Shown here: piece by piece, positions 39,560 to 53,240 of the stretch
How positions within the stretch are numbered: the stretch's first letter is position 1
Layout: each line of letters opens with the position of its first letter
Source of the DNA: Trichinella spiralis
Lineage: Eukaryota; Nematoda; Enoplea; Trichinellida; Trichinellidae
Assembly: GCA_000181795.3 (NCBI GenBank)
Contig: CM012955.1
Location: forward strand, 1-64,000
Reading direction: 5' to 3'
Length of the DNA: 64,000 nucleotides
Translations under genes and position numbers: made by a program
The notes under the pieces: generated by a model
The model's database searches: none
Seen by the model: the letters and a program-made list of their open reading frames with translations, nothing else
Told to the model about the DNA's origin: nothing

Positions 39560-40197
39560 TCAAATTAGTATTATTATTATTGTAATTGAGCAGCATATGC
39601 TCAAATTACACTTCACTATTTCATGAATCACGGATACATGAGCATAGTAAACGTGAAAAAGATAACCAATCAAAATTGGTTGCAAGAACAAAATTCCAGA
39701 AAACGTAACAACGAATAAATTACCAAAAGGCCTTCTAATCACAGCTACTTCTTCAAATGAATATTGACCAACACCACCTGAAAGGATATATTGCGCTAGT
39801 TGCAGCTGACAAAAGGCGCAGGCTTCCGTCTTAGGAAAAATCGAACAATCCTTAATTGTCAGTGACCTTAGTTGTTCAGGACTTCGGTTTAAGTCATTTT
39901 CGAAGAAGGAGGCCAATATTGATTTTAATAGAGCCAAAAATTACGTTTAATTCAGAACTGACTGGATTGCAGACTTATCAAGGGGTTAATGAACAGACGT
40001 TAGCAAGAGCTGCACGGCAGGGTGTTAACTTGCAATCAACAATTTTCCTAACTAACTACGATGAAAGCATACTATTTCCAGTTTTACCAACTGTTCAACA
40101 CAGAGTAGGAGCTTTACATAAATTCTGGTCTCTAGGCGCCATTTCTTTATCGATTTCGTCCAAATTTATCAGAAACTCAATCAACAATTTTGGATAG
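39560..40197. other. Overlapping unassigned open frames, locally higher GC
   Basis: The minus frame includes NRSPEQLRSLTIKDCSIFPK and a Cys pair ACAFC, then hydrophobic sequence. The plus frame over 39856-40197 includes YQGVNEQTLARAARQGVNLQ. Further minus-strand frames broken by stops continue to about 40200 (DEIDKEMAPRDQNLC). This pattern fits a decayed gene or transposon, but no family was recognised and no splice signals support a model. Confidence 0.2.
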
Positions 40198-43100
40198 AGT
40201 AAACAGAATAAAACCTTACAGCAAACTAGCAGCTAACAAACAGTTTCATAAGTCAAATACACATATAGCACCAGGCATGTAATAAATACAACATTTTTGC
40301 CTATGCATAAATAAATGCAACCATCATACTTTGTTTGTTCCATTTGCAAATTCTGTTTTAAATAGAAGCATCATTCTGTTTCATTGCATGCAATAAAGAC
40401 ACAATACTCACTAAAAGACGGTCAATTAATGAGACAAGCTTTCCATTTGATTATTTTCTTCCCAGTTTTGAAACTTTCCAGCAACTGCGGTTTCTGTTCA
40501 GTAGCATCTGCTCATGCAAAACTAAGCAAAATTCATAGACACAACATCTATAATAGCATGATTTTCAATTTGCGCTCTTGTTCACAGTGAATGATGTGTT
40601 ATCCATGCATGAAAAGCTTCCACTTGTGCTACAGTAATGCTTGGTCCTTATCAAGCAAATTTCACATAACAAAGAGATGTGGAAGCTGGTTTTGAAATTG
40701 CTAAGCGTATGCTATTCTGAAATGATCGTTTTCATTAAATTTATCTTTTTCATTTCCATTCCACTTATTGCAATTCGTGGTGAAATGATAACTTACCTTC
40801 AAACAAAACAAAACAAAGATATAACTAAAATATATTTAAAATAATATGAAATATGAAAGAATGAATGCAAAATATCTAATTGAAGGAAAAATATTACCTT
40901 AAAATGCGGCATGTCTTCAATTTCATATTTATTTCAAAAAAATTTACTTGTAAATAAGCTTAAAAATATTACATTTATAATTTATTCTACTGATAACAGC
41001 ACTGTATACAATTTTGAAAACCATTTTAAAGCCAGACCATCAAAATAGTCAATTTTAGTTGATTTCAATCACTGAAAAGGAAAAAGAAAAACAGTAGCTA
41101 TATATATGCATACAATGAAATAAACAAAGCTAATATTTTTTTCATTTTCATTAGTCTATTGCAAAATCATAAAATATTACATGGTAAAGTTATTTTGCAA
41201 CATTAAAAATAAATTTGCTTTTTTATTTGAAAAGTAGTCGAGTGTTTAAAAATTACATTAATGTGTCACTATTACAAGTGAAAGCATTAAATAAATTTTC
41301 TTGAATTACTTACAGAATAATGAATTGCAATAATCTCATTTAAAGCGACATTGATGTTTTGCACTTTTGACAGTTAATCCAATTCTTAATAGTGTATAAA
41401 TTAGAGCACAAGTTGCATAATTGTATTTTACATGTGATATTTATCTGGTCACAGTTTGGAACTACTTTCAAATACTATGCAATGACTTATCATGAAACTT
41501 TCTGTCAGTTAATTTATCAAACCAAGTTTTTATTAATTTGGACTCATAAACAAACATAGTACGTTATCCGAAATCTCAATATGTGGTTGAAATAAAATTT
41601 TTCATAAAATAATGAATGACTATCTATGATAATTTATTATCATTTTAAAAATTACTTTTAAAATGTATAACGATAAGTGATATCAGAAATCAACCATGCG
41701 AACTAAAAGTACTGTCATAAAAATATTATTACTTTATCTTTTTTTTCTGTTTTACTTTATTATGCCTTATTTTATTATCAGTGAGAGAAGCATAAGCGAA
41801 GTCTAATCGATTGAACATGATTAACGGCGTCAATAAAGTTGAATGAGAAGATGTCGCGTGTAAATTATGAATTTCGTTATGCATGATTAATTTCTAATAG
41901 TTAATCTGATGTTGAATGAAAGAAACTGTGCTCAGAACCTTTATTTTTACTAAATATTTTGAAAAGATATCTCGCAGAAAGAGAGGGCTTTCAAAAATAC
42001 AAAAAAAAGAAAAAAGAACCACTGCAAAAGAAAACAAATGTTCTTTATTATATTAATAACTCTTTCACGCAAGCCACTTGTTCTAAGGTTTATTTTTGAA
42101 CTATTCAAGCGATTAATGTAAAGTTAATGAGCAGTGGTGTTTGATTCATTTCGATTTTTCAAAATCACATTCACTATTTAAATTTAACTAATCAACAAAA
42201 GTATAACTGGCAAAATGGTCTCACTTAAGAAATCCTGGCTTCAAAACTTGCTCATCCTCTCAGCACGGTCAATTGACAACAATATTCAATGAGGAAACTA
42301 CCGACAGCATTGTTATCGTTATAAACATTTCATGATAACAGATCAAAAGGATGCTTACTAATTAGGAATTGATTCTTCTATTAAACCTAGTGAGTGGACT
42401 TATTGGCCAATTACACCACTTGCTTGCGTTTCAAAACGACAGCTTCTTAAAGCTTCAAAATATTGTCAATTTACTCAAGACATTTCAATGCATGCTAAAA
42501 GCTAAAAGCATCACATCTTTTCGCGTGAATAGTTCTAACAACTGCAGGGATCTTTTTATTTCCGTTTGAATCAAAACTGCCGACGCAAATAAGTTGTCAA
42601 GTTCAAATAAATTATCACTACAACGAATGCTGAGTACGCAGTAGGAAACATGCAATATAGCTAGCTGTCTGCGTGATTTCTACTGACAAATGAAAAATGA
42701 TGCAAATCTTGTCTCAAAGATATGAATCTGAAGATTGACTTGCTTAATCAACTCACAATCAAAAGTTGTTCAGTGAATCATTTATCCGCAATACTATCTC
42801 AATAAGCGTATATGAGAGAAAACGCAAGCCGGAATAAGTTTACTCACTATAATCTAATAACGCAACTGTTCTCAGAGCCTGCATTGCAAACAACATTCCC
42901 TCTTAAAGTTGTCAATAAATTGCGCAACATAGCATACACAATTTATGACAAACGCATATAGGCTGTTGCTTGATCGCTTTCCAACCATTATCAAAACATC
43001 ATAAGATTTTAACATTCGGCTATTTGGATGGTAATATTGCATTGCTTGCATCTTAATTCTTCTAATTTTCTCTTTCACCAGCTAACTTATTATAAATTTA

Positions 43101-43317
43101 ATAAACATTCATTTATCAACAGAACACTAATTCATTTACTCTGCATCCTTTATAAATGTGAATCAAATGATCCGTGAAACTTTTTCAATCATCATAATCA
43201 TTTCAAAATAATTACAGTACATTACAAATATGATTAATAAATTATTCAAATTCATTTTAAAACAAAGAATGCAAATTGAAAATTTTGCCTTTTTATCTAA
43301 AAAAATTTGATAAATAT

Positions 43318-43318
43318 T

Positions 43319-43354
<36 letters not shown>

Positions 43355-43380
43355 TTATTTATTTATTTTATTTTATTTTT
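43318..43380. repeat. Compound microsatellite (AC)n(AT)n(TTTA)n
   Basis: About 12 AC units, then AT units, then ATTT/TTTTA units in one uninterrupted tract. Confidence 0.9.
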
Positions 43381-45587
43381 AATATTAAAAGAGATGAAAA
43401 TTGCTTGCGCCTTATTATTAGAATGAATATAAACATCAAAATATTAACATTTATTAAAAACAGATTGCAAATTAAAATTTTAAAATATGCTTTTGATGTT
43501 GCTATTGCATTGCGTTGTTGGTATCATTTTGCCTCAAAGCTGATAAAGTCCATTTGGGCATAAAAAATCAATATTTTATCATGCGTCGAAATTAACAAAG
43601 AGATGATCGACCACAAATCGGATAAGGCTTCAAAAATGATGTAATTCACTTATGATTATTCTAGATTTTGTTTTTATTTCAGTGTAACAATTTGGAAATG
43701 ATAAAAACATTCTAAATGTAAGTTTATTTTTGCTCATTCTTCCCATGCCTTGCTCTGTGATTAATTAACTGTTTGTTTGAAGCGGATACTGACTGATTAA
43801 TTATAATTTCAACTAAGAGCATTTTTATATATAAATTTGTAACTTTCAAAGTAACATATTTCTCTAATTGCACTAATAAAATAATTTTTCACTGACTAAT
43901 AATTAACAGAATATTGTGAAAAAATGATAAACCAGATAATGCCTCTGTTCAAGTGACACAGAAATGAAAATACCATTTCGAAGTAATTTTTGAAATTCCA
44001 TTTAATATATTATGTGTGAAAAACAAATTTCTGAAACATAACGATTATACAACAATTTAACATTCACATATTTAGTAAATTAAGCAATTTTTCAATGCCT
44101 AAATACCATTTATTTCAAAGCAGATTGCATAAACCATAAAAAGTAATGCAATAGGGCATTAGTGAAAAAGTCCAATTTACAAAGTACATGCTGCACCGTA
44201 AGTATTTTTATTTTAATTAACCGATAAATTTGTTACAAAATCCTCCATGAACAATTTTATTGCTTAATCCATAAAATACTTTTTTTCAAATTTAATTTAA
44301 TCAAATTAAGTGTCACATTACATTAGTTGTTTATTACTTGCAGTTGTTTAAACAAAATAATGAATCTGTTGCATTTTCTCCACAAATTTATTTACTAGTA
44401 ATAAATCTAAAAACAAGAAATTTCATTAGTACAAATTAAGAACAGTATAGAAAAGTATAAAACACAAGATGCCCCTATCAGGGAAATAGTATTGCTGCAA
44501 TAATTTGCATTATGATTTGCATTACGTAACAGATTTTAATAAGATTATTCATACTCTTTCCTTCAACGGAAAAATAAACATGAACAAATTTCTTATCATT
44601 TATCTCTTTAGCACTGTTTATACAGCAGCTTCATGCTCTAACTATTATATTATATACTTTGTGGAATAAAATTTGACTTTGAAACTACTAGGTATAAAAA
44701 AATTAATCAATGAAAACAGATAACTTTCTGTCAATAAATAAAAAAATGTATGGTAGAGAAAGATTTGTCATTTTTGTGTGAAAAGCATAATATATTAAAC
44801 AATAAATTAAAATATGTGCTTGGTTAGTCACAAATTTTTATCTGTCCCTATTAGATAATTAGAAATAAATTCTAAACGATCAGATGAAATAATGACGATT
44901 CAATACAAATAGAAGAACGAATGTTTCAGATCACAGAATAAATTTATGAACGCTTTGGACAAAACAATTTGGTTTGTTTTTAAAATTAATTTATAAAAGA
45001 GCGTGTTTTTAAACGAAATGACAACATACTTTTCAAAAATTTCAAGATCTCTAAAAAATGCAGACAATAAATAATACAACGAGAAAAGGCTACTATGAAA
45101 ATATTGTACTATTAATATTTTGTAAACTAATATTCTCAAAACTGATATTTGGCTTTGCATAAGTAAACAATATGTTTCGTGCAATGTATGATAAATAAGC
45201 CAGAAAATTGCATAAATTTGTTAAAAAGCTGCTTTTCTAGAAATGAATATCTAATATTAAATGTCAAAAAATGTTTACATAAAAGCAAAACCTTTTTTAT
45301 AATGAAGAATTTGAAACGTCATAAAAATGAATGATAAAGGAAGTCTATAATGATTTATTATTAAAAAATGTAATAATATTACCAAATTAACGAAGATATA
45401 AAGTTACAACAAAAAAAGGAAATTTATTATAAATAACTGAAACCTTTTGAATAATAATAATAATAATGTTATATATCATTTTTGTTATTCAAATGAATCA
45501 TTTTAACATTCTAATGCAGAGAAGTCCAAATAAATGCAACTTGAAAATTCCGTTGTGCGCAGCGATTTTAAGATTATTATATTAAAA

Positions 45588-45615
45588 ATTTATTATTATT
45601 ATTATTATTATTATT
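45588..45615. repeat. (TTA)n microsatellite
   Basis: About nine TTA units. Similar shorter tracts occur at 34914-34938 and 46312-46331. Confidence 0.8.
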
Positions 45616-46145
45616 AAAAATGAAGAAAGTGACTTACCTTAGTTTTTTGCTTTTGCTTTTAATCTTTCAAATTATAAGATAGATGATTCTGTTCATAGAT
45701 TTGAGAAGTAGGCTATTTCAACGTCAGCTATTACCATTTACTGATAAACAGACGTTCTAGCTAATTTTCTTAGCTCTGCGCATCGATTGTTGTACAAATA
45801 GAGACGATAAATGCTAGCCCCTCACGTATTTATTATGATCATTTAGTTGTTCAGATCAATCGGCCAAGTATATTTTCTACGCTAGAGCAGTTCAGCTCTC
45901 TAATAGGCAGCAATGTGCCGCCGGTAGGCTTGACATCCTCATCACACTTCATTCTCCAGAGCCAGCAACTGTCACTGACTGCCAACCAATACTCATTCCT
46001 CTTCTCTATGTGAACATTTCCATTTTCTCTTTTCTCCATTATGTCTATCCAATTTCAATTTTTAGCTTGTTCACGATCTGTTTTTCCTCCTTTTTACATT
46101 TACTCTCACTAATGCATCACTAATTGGGGGAAATGTTAATAATGC

Positions 46146-46174
46146 AAAAAAATAAATAAATAAATAAATAAATA
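46146..46174. repeat. (AAAT)n microsatellite
   Basis: Six to seven uninterrupted AAAT/TAAA units. Confidence 0.85.
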
Positions 46175-48125
46175 CTTCCATTATTCTCATCTTATACAAT
46201 TGCAATCATTTAAGTTGAAAAATAATTTTCACAGAATTCTACAATAATGCAAATCATGATACATTATAAATAATTTTATAAAATACATTTCAACAAATAC
46301 AGTATATTTTAATAATAATAATAATAATAATTAAGTAGACTATTTGTTGTTATTCCTTTATAAAAATAAAATCTAATAAAATCTAATCTGAACTTATTAT
46401 TTCTGCATTATCATCCAAATAGAAGTTTCTATTAAATGATTTTCATTGAAAATTATTCATAAATGTTTTTTTTTAATTATGCTCTGAAATGAAAATTTTT
46501 TCATCATGAAAAAGGTTTTAAAGGAAATCAGCAAAATTACAATTTTTATTATACTAAGTTAATAAGTAATCTATGAAAACTTTAAATTCCAATCCTAAAT
46601 GATAAATATGCAATGCGTTGAAAGTCAATTTCAAATTATCATATTATTCATCTCACGAAGCTATATTTTACACTAATTTTACCTGTTTGCTATTGAATTT
46701 TTAACTTGAACAAAAAAATCAACTATTATAATAATTTTTTGCTTTTTTGAATAACTTCAAAACATAAACTATCTGTTTCTGTTCATCCAATTTTTACGCT
46801 TGCAGTAATGCATAAATAAGGTTATGCTTTCATTAGGCATACTCATTAGGTTTTCTTCATTGCATACTTCAAAAATAAAATTAACTTTTTTAATTTCATG
46901 TTTTTTAATCATTTTAACTGCAATTTATATAAAAATTTATTGCAATAATTGGATGCTTTTATAATTTTTCTATAGAATACAATTTCATTATCGATTGAAG
47001 ATGTTGAACGTAAAGTAACTACACTCCATTCAAATATGCGTCTTCAAAATGTGATATTCATTCGCCACATATTTCTATGGAAAATTTAAATATGCTAAAA
47101 ATAAAAGCATTATATTCTATTTAATAGAGCAAGTGGAAATTTCGAAGAAATTTATAACACATCACATCACATAATGTGCACCATACATTTTAAATAAATT
47201 TTTCAACCTTCCTCTCTATTTGAATTTATTGTAGTTACATTTTATTATATTCATTGAATATTATTTTATTAAATTTAGTAAAAGCAAATGATTTATTACC
47301 AATAAATAATATACGTAGAACAATTAAAAATCTATTTAACAGCATCGCAAAAATGGAAAACCGTGAAAAATATCAAATAGCTTCATACAGATACAATTTC
47401 CTTTGTGCTTGTACTTTTACAGATTATGTTTCTTATGCAGAGAAGAATGTTGTAAAATGAAAAACTGAACAGAGCAGAACTTAACTGCTGGACTTTTCGA
47501 AATTGGAATCTTGATTATTTTTTGATAAATACAACCTTGTCTTATTAATTACACATAAATGCTAAAACTGAAAAGAAATAAAAATAAAACATATTTCTCC
47601 TTTTATTACTTTAAAATAATGCAATATTTAAATTTTAAATTACCTCTTCGTGCACCTATTCTTCAAAATCAAGTATCGTTGTATGTATATATATATACAC
47701 GAAATAAATATATTTCTTTTTTTTTCTTTGTTCAATAATTTATCACTATTAATTTATTAAATGGTTTTAAAATTTCCACTGCACATAATTTAAATTATAC
47801 TCATGTATGAATAGACAGATGAAATGGACAATGGACAAGAATATAATAAATAGAAATATGTTAGCTAAATGTAGGAAATTTTGAACAAATAAAAAAAGCT
47901 GACAATAACTGTTTACTCAATTGTCTGCGAGGTCAAGCAACTTTCGTCGTTGAGGCAATTGTGCTTTTATGATAATCCAGTTTACAGGGCGTTGTCCACC
48001 TTCGCTAACGTGTAGGCACATGGAACAATTTTGCAGCTAGCGCTCAATCCGCTTTCTATCGACTGACAAAACAAATAAATTGACAAGAATGATGAAAATA
48101 GCAAATACATGAAGCACAACATTAA

Positions 48126-48174
48126 CAGCCAGCCAGCCAGCCAGTCAGTCAGTCAGTCAGTCAGTCAGCAGCAG
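48126..48174. repeat. (CAGC)n(CAGT)n microsatellite
   Basis: Four CAGC-type units are followed by about seven CAGT units and a CAGCAG end. It lies in non-coding sequence about 340 bp downstream of the orphan gene's stop. Confidence 0.9.
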
Positions 48175-48447
48175 CTTTTCAGAACAAAATTGCCATTTTG
48201 CACTTTTGAAAACTGGATCTAAAATTCTCATTCGTCAATTTATGCCACCAATTTGCAAAGCTAGAAATAATCTTCTACAACAAATAACATAAACATTTTT
48301 GCAATTTCCATTGCTTATTATTACCAACCATACCATGGTGCAGACGGCTTGACACGTGTAAATTTCAAACATCGTGGCAAACTGAAACTACGACAATACA
48401 ATTCTGAATATTCCATATTTCTTTTCAATAAATTTTCTATAAAATAC

Positions 48448-48473
48448 ATTAATTAATTAATTAATTAATTAAT
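48448..48473. repeat. (TTAA)n microsatellite
   Basis: About six ATTA/TTAA units just downstream of the orphan gene's stop codon, probably in its 3' UTR. Confidence 0.85.
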
Positions 48474-48513
48474 CACTTAAAACATTGTCATTCATCACAA
48501 TTCATTTTCTACA

Positions 48514-50454
48514 TCAATATTCTTCACCTCGTATATTTTGCTTTTTCATAAAAATCTCCTTTTCCAATTGATGCAATTTGTGAATAAGCATTATGTCATC
48601 ATTTCGTACTGTCGCCTGCAAATAAACATACAAATTTACTTTAAGCTTCGGTCATCAATCCCAATTTAAGTGTATCACTGTTTGCATATTGGAAAATTTT
48701 CATCAAACATTTTACTATAATTCATCTCTATTACTTTACAGTACAAAATCGTTCATTATTATTATTATAACCATTTCAATAGAAAAAAGCATTTCAATAA
48801 AACTTAATAATCAATTCAATCTTCTGTTCATGCATTCATTCTACGAGCTAATTCTACGGTTGAACTTAATTTCAATAAAGCCGACAGCCATCTTTTTATT
48901 TTTAAAATCACCACATTACCAAATACAAGCATCAACAATACAAAAGTAAATTTAATTTAAAAATTATTTTCACTACTTTGCAAATAAACACATGCCATGC
49001 TGCATTTCAATTGTTAATAATTAAGCATTTTTCATAAATGATCACAATTAACTAATCATTTGCTATATTCATTGATGAATAATAATATTAAAAATTACAT
49101 AAATAATGGAAAAAGACGAAATGAAACAACCATTCCTCATACTAAAAACAAAAGTCAAATTATACAGAAGTTTTTGGAACAAATTTTACATATGCATCAT
49201 AAAGAAAATTGCATACAAATACAGTACTGATTTCCGATAAATAACTGAATAAATATCAATCTTCAGGAACTGATTCATACATGCCTAAATATGAACAATA
49301 TGCTCACTCGATAAGCTTTAACAATATTAGGAAGGATTGTGCAAAAATTTTCCATTTTCAACTGTCATTCAAGCTGTTAAACTTTCACATTCTATGACAA
49401 TAACTATCCAAATTCGTAAAATTAATTACATATGAAAAATGCATTGCTATGAATGTCAAGCACTAGCGTGCGCGCTCACACCACCTAAAAGTTAGTTAGT
49501 AAAATGGAAGATTACAAATACAACATCAATCTATCCATATACAAAACATTTGCAGTTAAAAACAGTGAACAAACCATTTACCATTTGTTTTTTCAGCTTT
49601 TCAAGACGTTCTGCATTAAAATCGAAATAATCTGATGAAATACAACAATGCTGCTCTGGAACAGTATCACAACTAGAGATATCATTGTCACTAAAGAGAC
49701 ATTCAACAACTTGTGCTGTTGATCGTTCAGCACTTCCATAATGACTAGTAGTCTGCTTTTTTGTAAAAGAATCCCGAATACGGTGAAAATTCGGTTGATT
49801 GTTCATTTTTTTCTTCTTCCTGGAATTCATTTGTTTGAACGTATTTTGAAACCACTGACGACATTGCCTTTGCAAAGTTTTTTTTGGAATAAAATTTGAA
49901 GAACATTCTTCTTCTGCTGCTTCGAAATACGATCCATCGGTAGAATGTACATTTTGAACAAAATGCTCTTTGTATTGCCACGACAACTTTTTCGGTAAAG
50001 TTTTTATCAATCTCTTTCTTGAAACATCCTCATCCACTGATTGCCAACACCCTAATTGTGAATTATTTGCAGCTGTTGTTATTTTCTCATCCAAAAATTT
50101 ATTTCTATCATTATAATCATTTTCATGGAAAGTTTGTTCAACAGCCGCACTGCATGATTGCAAAACTGTTGAACTTTTATTCAAACATCGTCTAGACGGA
50201 GGTGCACTATAATTACCACCATTTACATAATATCCAAGCAATTGATTGTTTTTTTCTTCGACACCAGACGAACCACAACCAACAGAAGTTCTTCCACTTG
50301 TTGGTAACGATTGACAATTATTAATAAATAAATTTCTTGCACCACCAACACTCCATGTTTTAAATGCAACAGATCGATAAGGTCTAGCTGTAGGCAAAGA
50401 CTTTGCAAAAATTAAAGTGGAATGATCATTAGTATTAAACAAATTCGTATTCAT
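48514..50454 (-). CDS. Unrecognised protein with C-terminal coiled-coil-like segment
   Basis: Two exons: 49582-50454 and 48514-48615, joined across a 966-bp intron with ATG|GTAAAT donor and TTTGCAG acceptor; phase 0 closes. The ATG at 50454 is the first in frame and gives 324 aa; the frame opens 12 codons earlier without an ATG, so an upstream exon is possible. The protein is Ser/Asn/Cys-rich and mostly low complexity, with a basic RKKKKMNNQ stretch (possible nuclear signal) and Cys-containing regions. It ends in heptad-like helices across the junction (AERLEKLKKQM then DDIMLIHKLHQLEKEIF). No signal peptide or membrane span is evident. Length and clean splicing argue that it is real. I do not recognise the family. 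Confidence 0.7.
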
Positions 50455-52174
50455 CGTTGTCGCTTGTATAATATTCGATTCTTTGTTCAAATAAATAAAT
50501 AAATATATATATATACATATATGTAAATATTATAAATAAATCACATGTATTGTCCAATGTCTATCAAGAAAGTGAAGAACAAACTAAATCTTACTGTAAA
50601 TTTTCAAAACTGACCAGTCACGGTCTTCTGGCAACAGCAGTTGACATGAAAGCCGCTATCTTTCTTGTCTGCAAACAGACTGTTGTCCATCATCAACAGG
50701 TTTCAAACAATACAATGCAGTATACAATACAATTTTACATAAAAAAATAAATTATCTATCTATCTATATATATATATATATATTGTTTTTGGGTGTATGT
50801 ATTGATCTTACTTATTAAAATCAAAGTTATAATAAACTTTGCTGAACAAAAAATGAAATATTTCTTCCTCAAAAAAAAAGAACAAAAATATATTGCCGTA
50901 GTGTTTCTTTAGTGAAATACATGGAAAAGAAGAAAATTTTTCGGACAACGAAGAAGATGGAAAAAATTAAATAAAATCGACATTTTCAGCAAGTTCACTG
51001 TGAAAATGAACATGTCGAGTATCAAATTTTCATTGCTTCATTGCTATTAAACAACGCAATAATGAAAATTAGAAAGAAAAAAGCATAATCTGCATAATAT
51101 GAATTTTCATTGCCACGCTGATAATATGAAAATGCGTTGCTTTAATGAAAAAGCGAGCACACAACGCCTGTGAAACTAAAACTATTCATAGTAAGCAATT
51201 CCAAGCAGATACGGCATGTCAGAGAATGGAGTATTGACAATGAAAACGAACGCGCAACTTTATTCATTATTTCCAACTTCCATTCTCTTGCATCAAATAT
51301 TTTGAATACATTTTCCACACGGAATGACGTTTTTGAAATTCATCATTACTTACTTTTCAAAGTGAAAAATCAAAAATACTCACATCACTTGGGACAACCT
51401 TCTCAACTGTGCTCTGAACCGACGCAATGGCCCTATTGCGTGCAAGAAATTTTGCAATTTCAAATTGCCACTTTCCACGTTGCATTAAAAATCAGACACC
51501 ATTACTGATCATCAAACAATCACAATAATGCTCAATTTATGGTCATTATAAATTATTTCACTATAATATAAAATAACAACATTGTTCTACAATACTCATA
51601 AAATACATTCAATGAACAGTCCAAAACATTACACAATTTTCTATTACAAATTTTACCTTCAAATCAATAGTTGAAATGGCTTGAAATTTATCATCACGCT
51701 TTTATTTGAAATAACCATTATAACAATTCTATAAAAACCATCCCTACTAAATGCATAAAAATTGCTTAAAAGAAAGCAGCATTTTATTCCAATTATTTCA
51801 TACAAACAGTAATGTACCTTTCTTTATTTCCCATAAACTTATATTACACTACCGCTACCGACATTACACACTGAGTAAATTTTGCAGTAAGCTTCAAATT
51901 TAATAATTAAAAAATTTATTATACTTTGATATTCTCATTATTTATTTCATTAACTATATGTATATTTATCTACATCGAAACATTCCAACTTCACCAATTA
52001 CAGAATACGAATTTTCAATATTCGTCTACTTCATTGATAATTATATTATAAAAATTAGCAAATCAAGAAAAAATAAAAAACTATAAATCAGCAATGGCAA
52101 CAGATCAATGACGTATGCAATCAATCATCGTTTATGAACGTTCGATCTACGGTGAGATAAAATAAAACTAATAA
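50455..52174. other. Spacer between MCEE and the orphan gene
   Basis: No supported gene. It includes a (TATC)n(TA)n tract at 50753-50783. The plus-strand frame 51170-51508 (about 112 codons) is unassigned and lacks an ATG at its left end. Confidence 0.5.
50753..50783. repeat. (TATC)n(TA)n microsatellite
   Basis: Three TATC units followed by alternating TA. Confidence 0.85.
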
Positions 52175-53240
52175 TCATGCCTGTTCCAATTCAATTAAAA
52201 CACCGTTGCAATCTTTTGGATGCAGAAACATTACTGGCTTTCCATGAGCACCAATTGAAGCTTTCTCAGCCAAACATTTGATACCTTTGCTTTTCACATT
52301 TGCAATTGCCTTCTCAATATTATCAACCTCAATAAAAATAAAATATAAATATAAATATACAAGTTCATCCTAAAAATACATCCAGTTAACTATGCAAACA
52401 GTTAAAAAGTAACCCAAAATGCTAAATTGTACAAGTTCTTTTCAATAAAACAGTGCACTGAATAAATTATCAAAACAATTGTATACAATAAGCGATCAAC
52501 ACAAATTACTTCAACGCATATGTGATGCATGCCTCCTAATGTGTTCTTTTTTAAATAACCTGAAATCGGACTCTTATCTCCAAGCGGGTGTAGCAGCTAA
52601 AACATGTTTAAAATAAAATTTAAAAAACGGACCATATCACCGCTTTACCTCAATTTTGCTGTTACCCAAGTTGACAAAAACAGTTGTTACACCATGATTA
52701 GGAAGATTCTATAAAAATGCAATAAAGCTCCTCAAAGAACAAGTTTCAATATTAATAAAAATTTTCTGTCACTTAAAAATCGCTAAAGCATAATTGCAAC
52801 AACGTTACAAAGCTGTCCCGTATCATTCTCTTCCTCTCAAATACTTTACATATTAACATTCTCATTTATTCAGATTGAGAAATTTATAAACGTACATATT
52901 TACTCATGCATCCAAAATACGTATTGCTTATTTCTATGTATTAGAAAAACAAAACAAAACAAAACAAATCAATCCCATTACCACTGGTTCACTAACTTCA
53001 GCGCCCAAAATATTTTTGTAAAAATCTGCTGCCTTTTTTAAATCTGGACAAGCGATGGCAACATGATTTAATTTTCCCAATGAAAAAGCATCATCAGCAA
53101 ACTAAAATGCATACGTGCAATTAAAACCAAATCACATCAAAAAGTATAAAACCATTAACTGCAACAGCACTGGTGCTAAACTTTTTCAGATATCTAAAAT
53201 CATCACGCTTCATCAAACCACCAATTCGCCATAGAGACAT
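52175..53240 (-). CDS. MCEE: Methylmalonyl-CoA epimerase, mitochondrial
   Basis: Five exons: 53160-53240, 52982-53101, 52649-52708, 52510-52596, 52175-52327; 501 nt, 166 aa (human 176). The enzyme interconverts the 2R and 2S epimers of methylmalonyl-CoA in propionate metabolism. Exon 1 (27 aa, MSLWRIGGLMKRDDFRYLKK) is a basic, Ser-rich mitochondrial targeting peptide. The VOC fold follows: LNHVAIACPDLKKAADFYKN, GVTTVFVNLGNSKIE, GGMHHICVE, and C-terminal GAHGKPVMFLHPKDCNGVL then IELEQA. Likely metal ligands are His40, His112 and Glu162. Exon 1 uses a GTTAAT donor. The gene is head-to-head with PTCD2 across 822 bp. An (AAAAC)n tract (about 52948-52968) lies in the intron beside the 52982 exon. 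Confidence 0.96.

Larger units (their letters stand above)
32605..48513. other. 15.9-kb AT-rich region without supported genes
   Basis: Uniformly AT-rich with many simple repeats. The longest open frames are minus 34132-34509 (125 codons) and an overlapping pair at 39560-40197 (minus 125, plus 113 codons). None has recognisable motifs, and codon content mirrors base composition, except near 39780-40180 where GC is somewhat higher. It may hold regulatory DNA of the upstream-facing NCS-2 gene or distal UTR exons. Nothing specific can be claimed. Confidence 0.5.

Noticed and set aside
50455-50490. Longer N terminus for the orphan coiled-coil gene
   Set aside because: The extra 12 codons begin without an ATG; the first in-frame ATG is at 50454.
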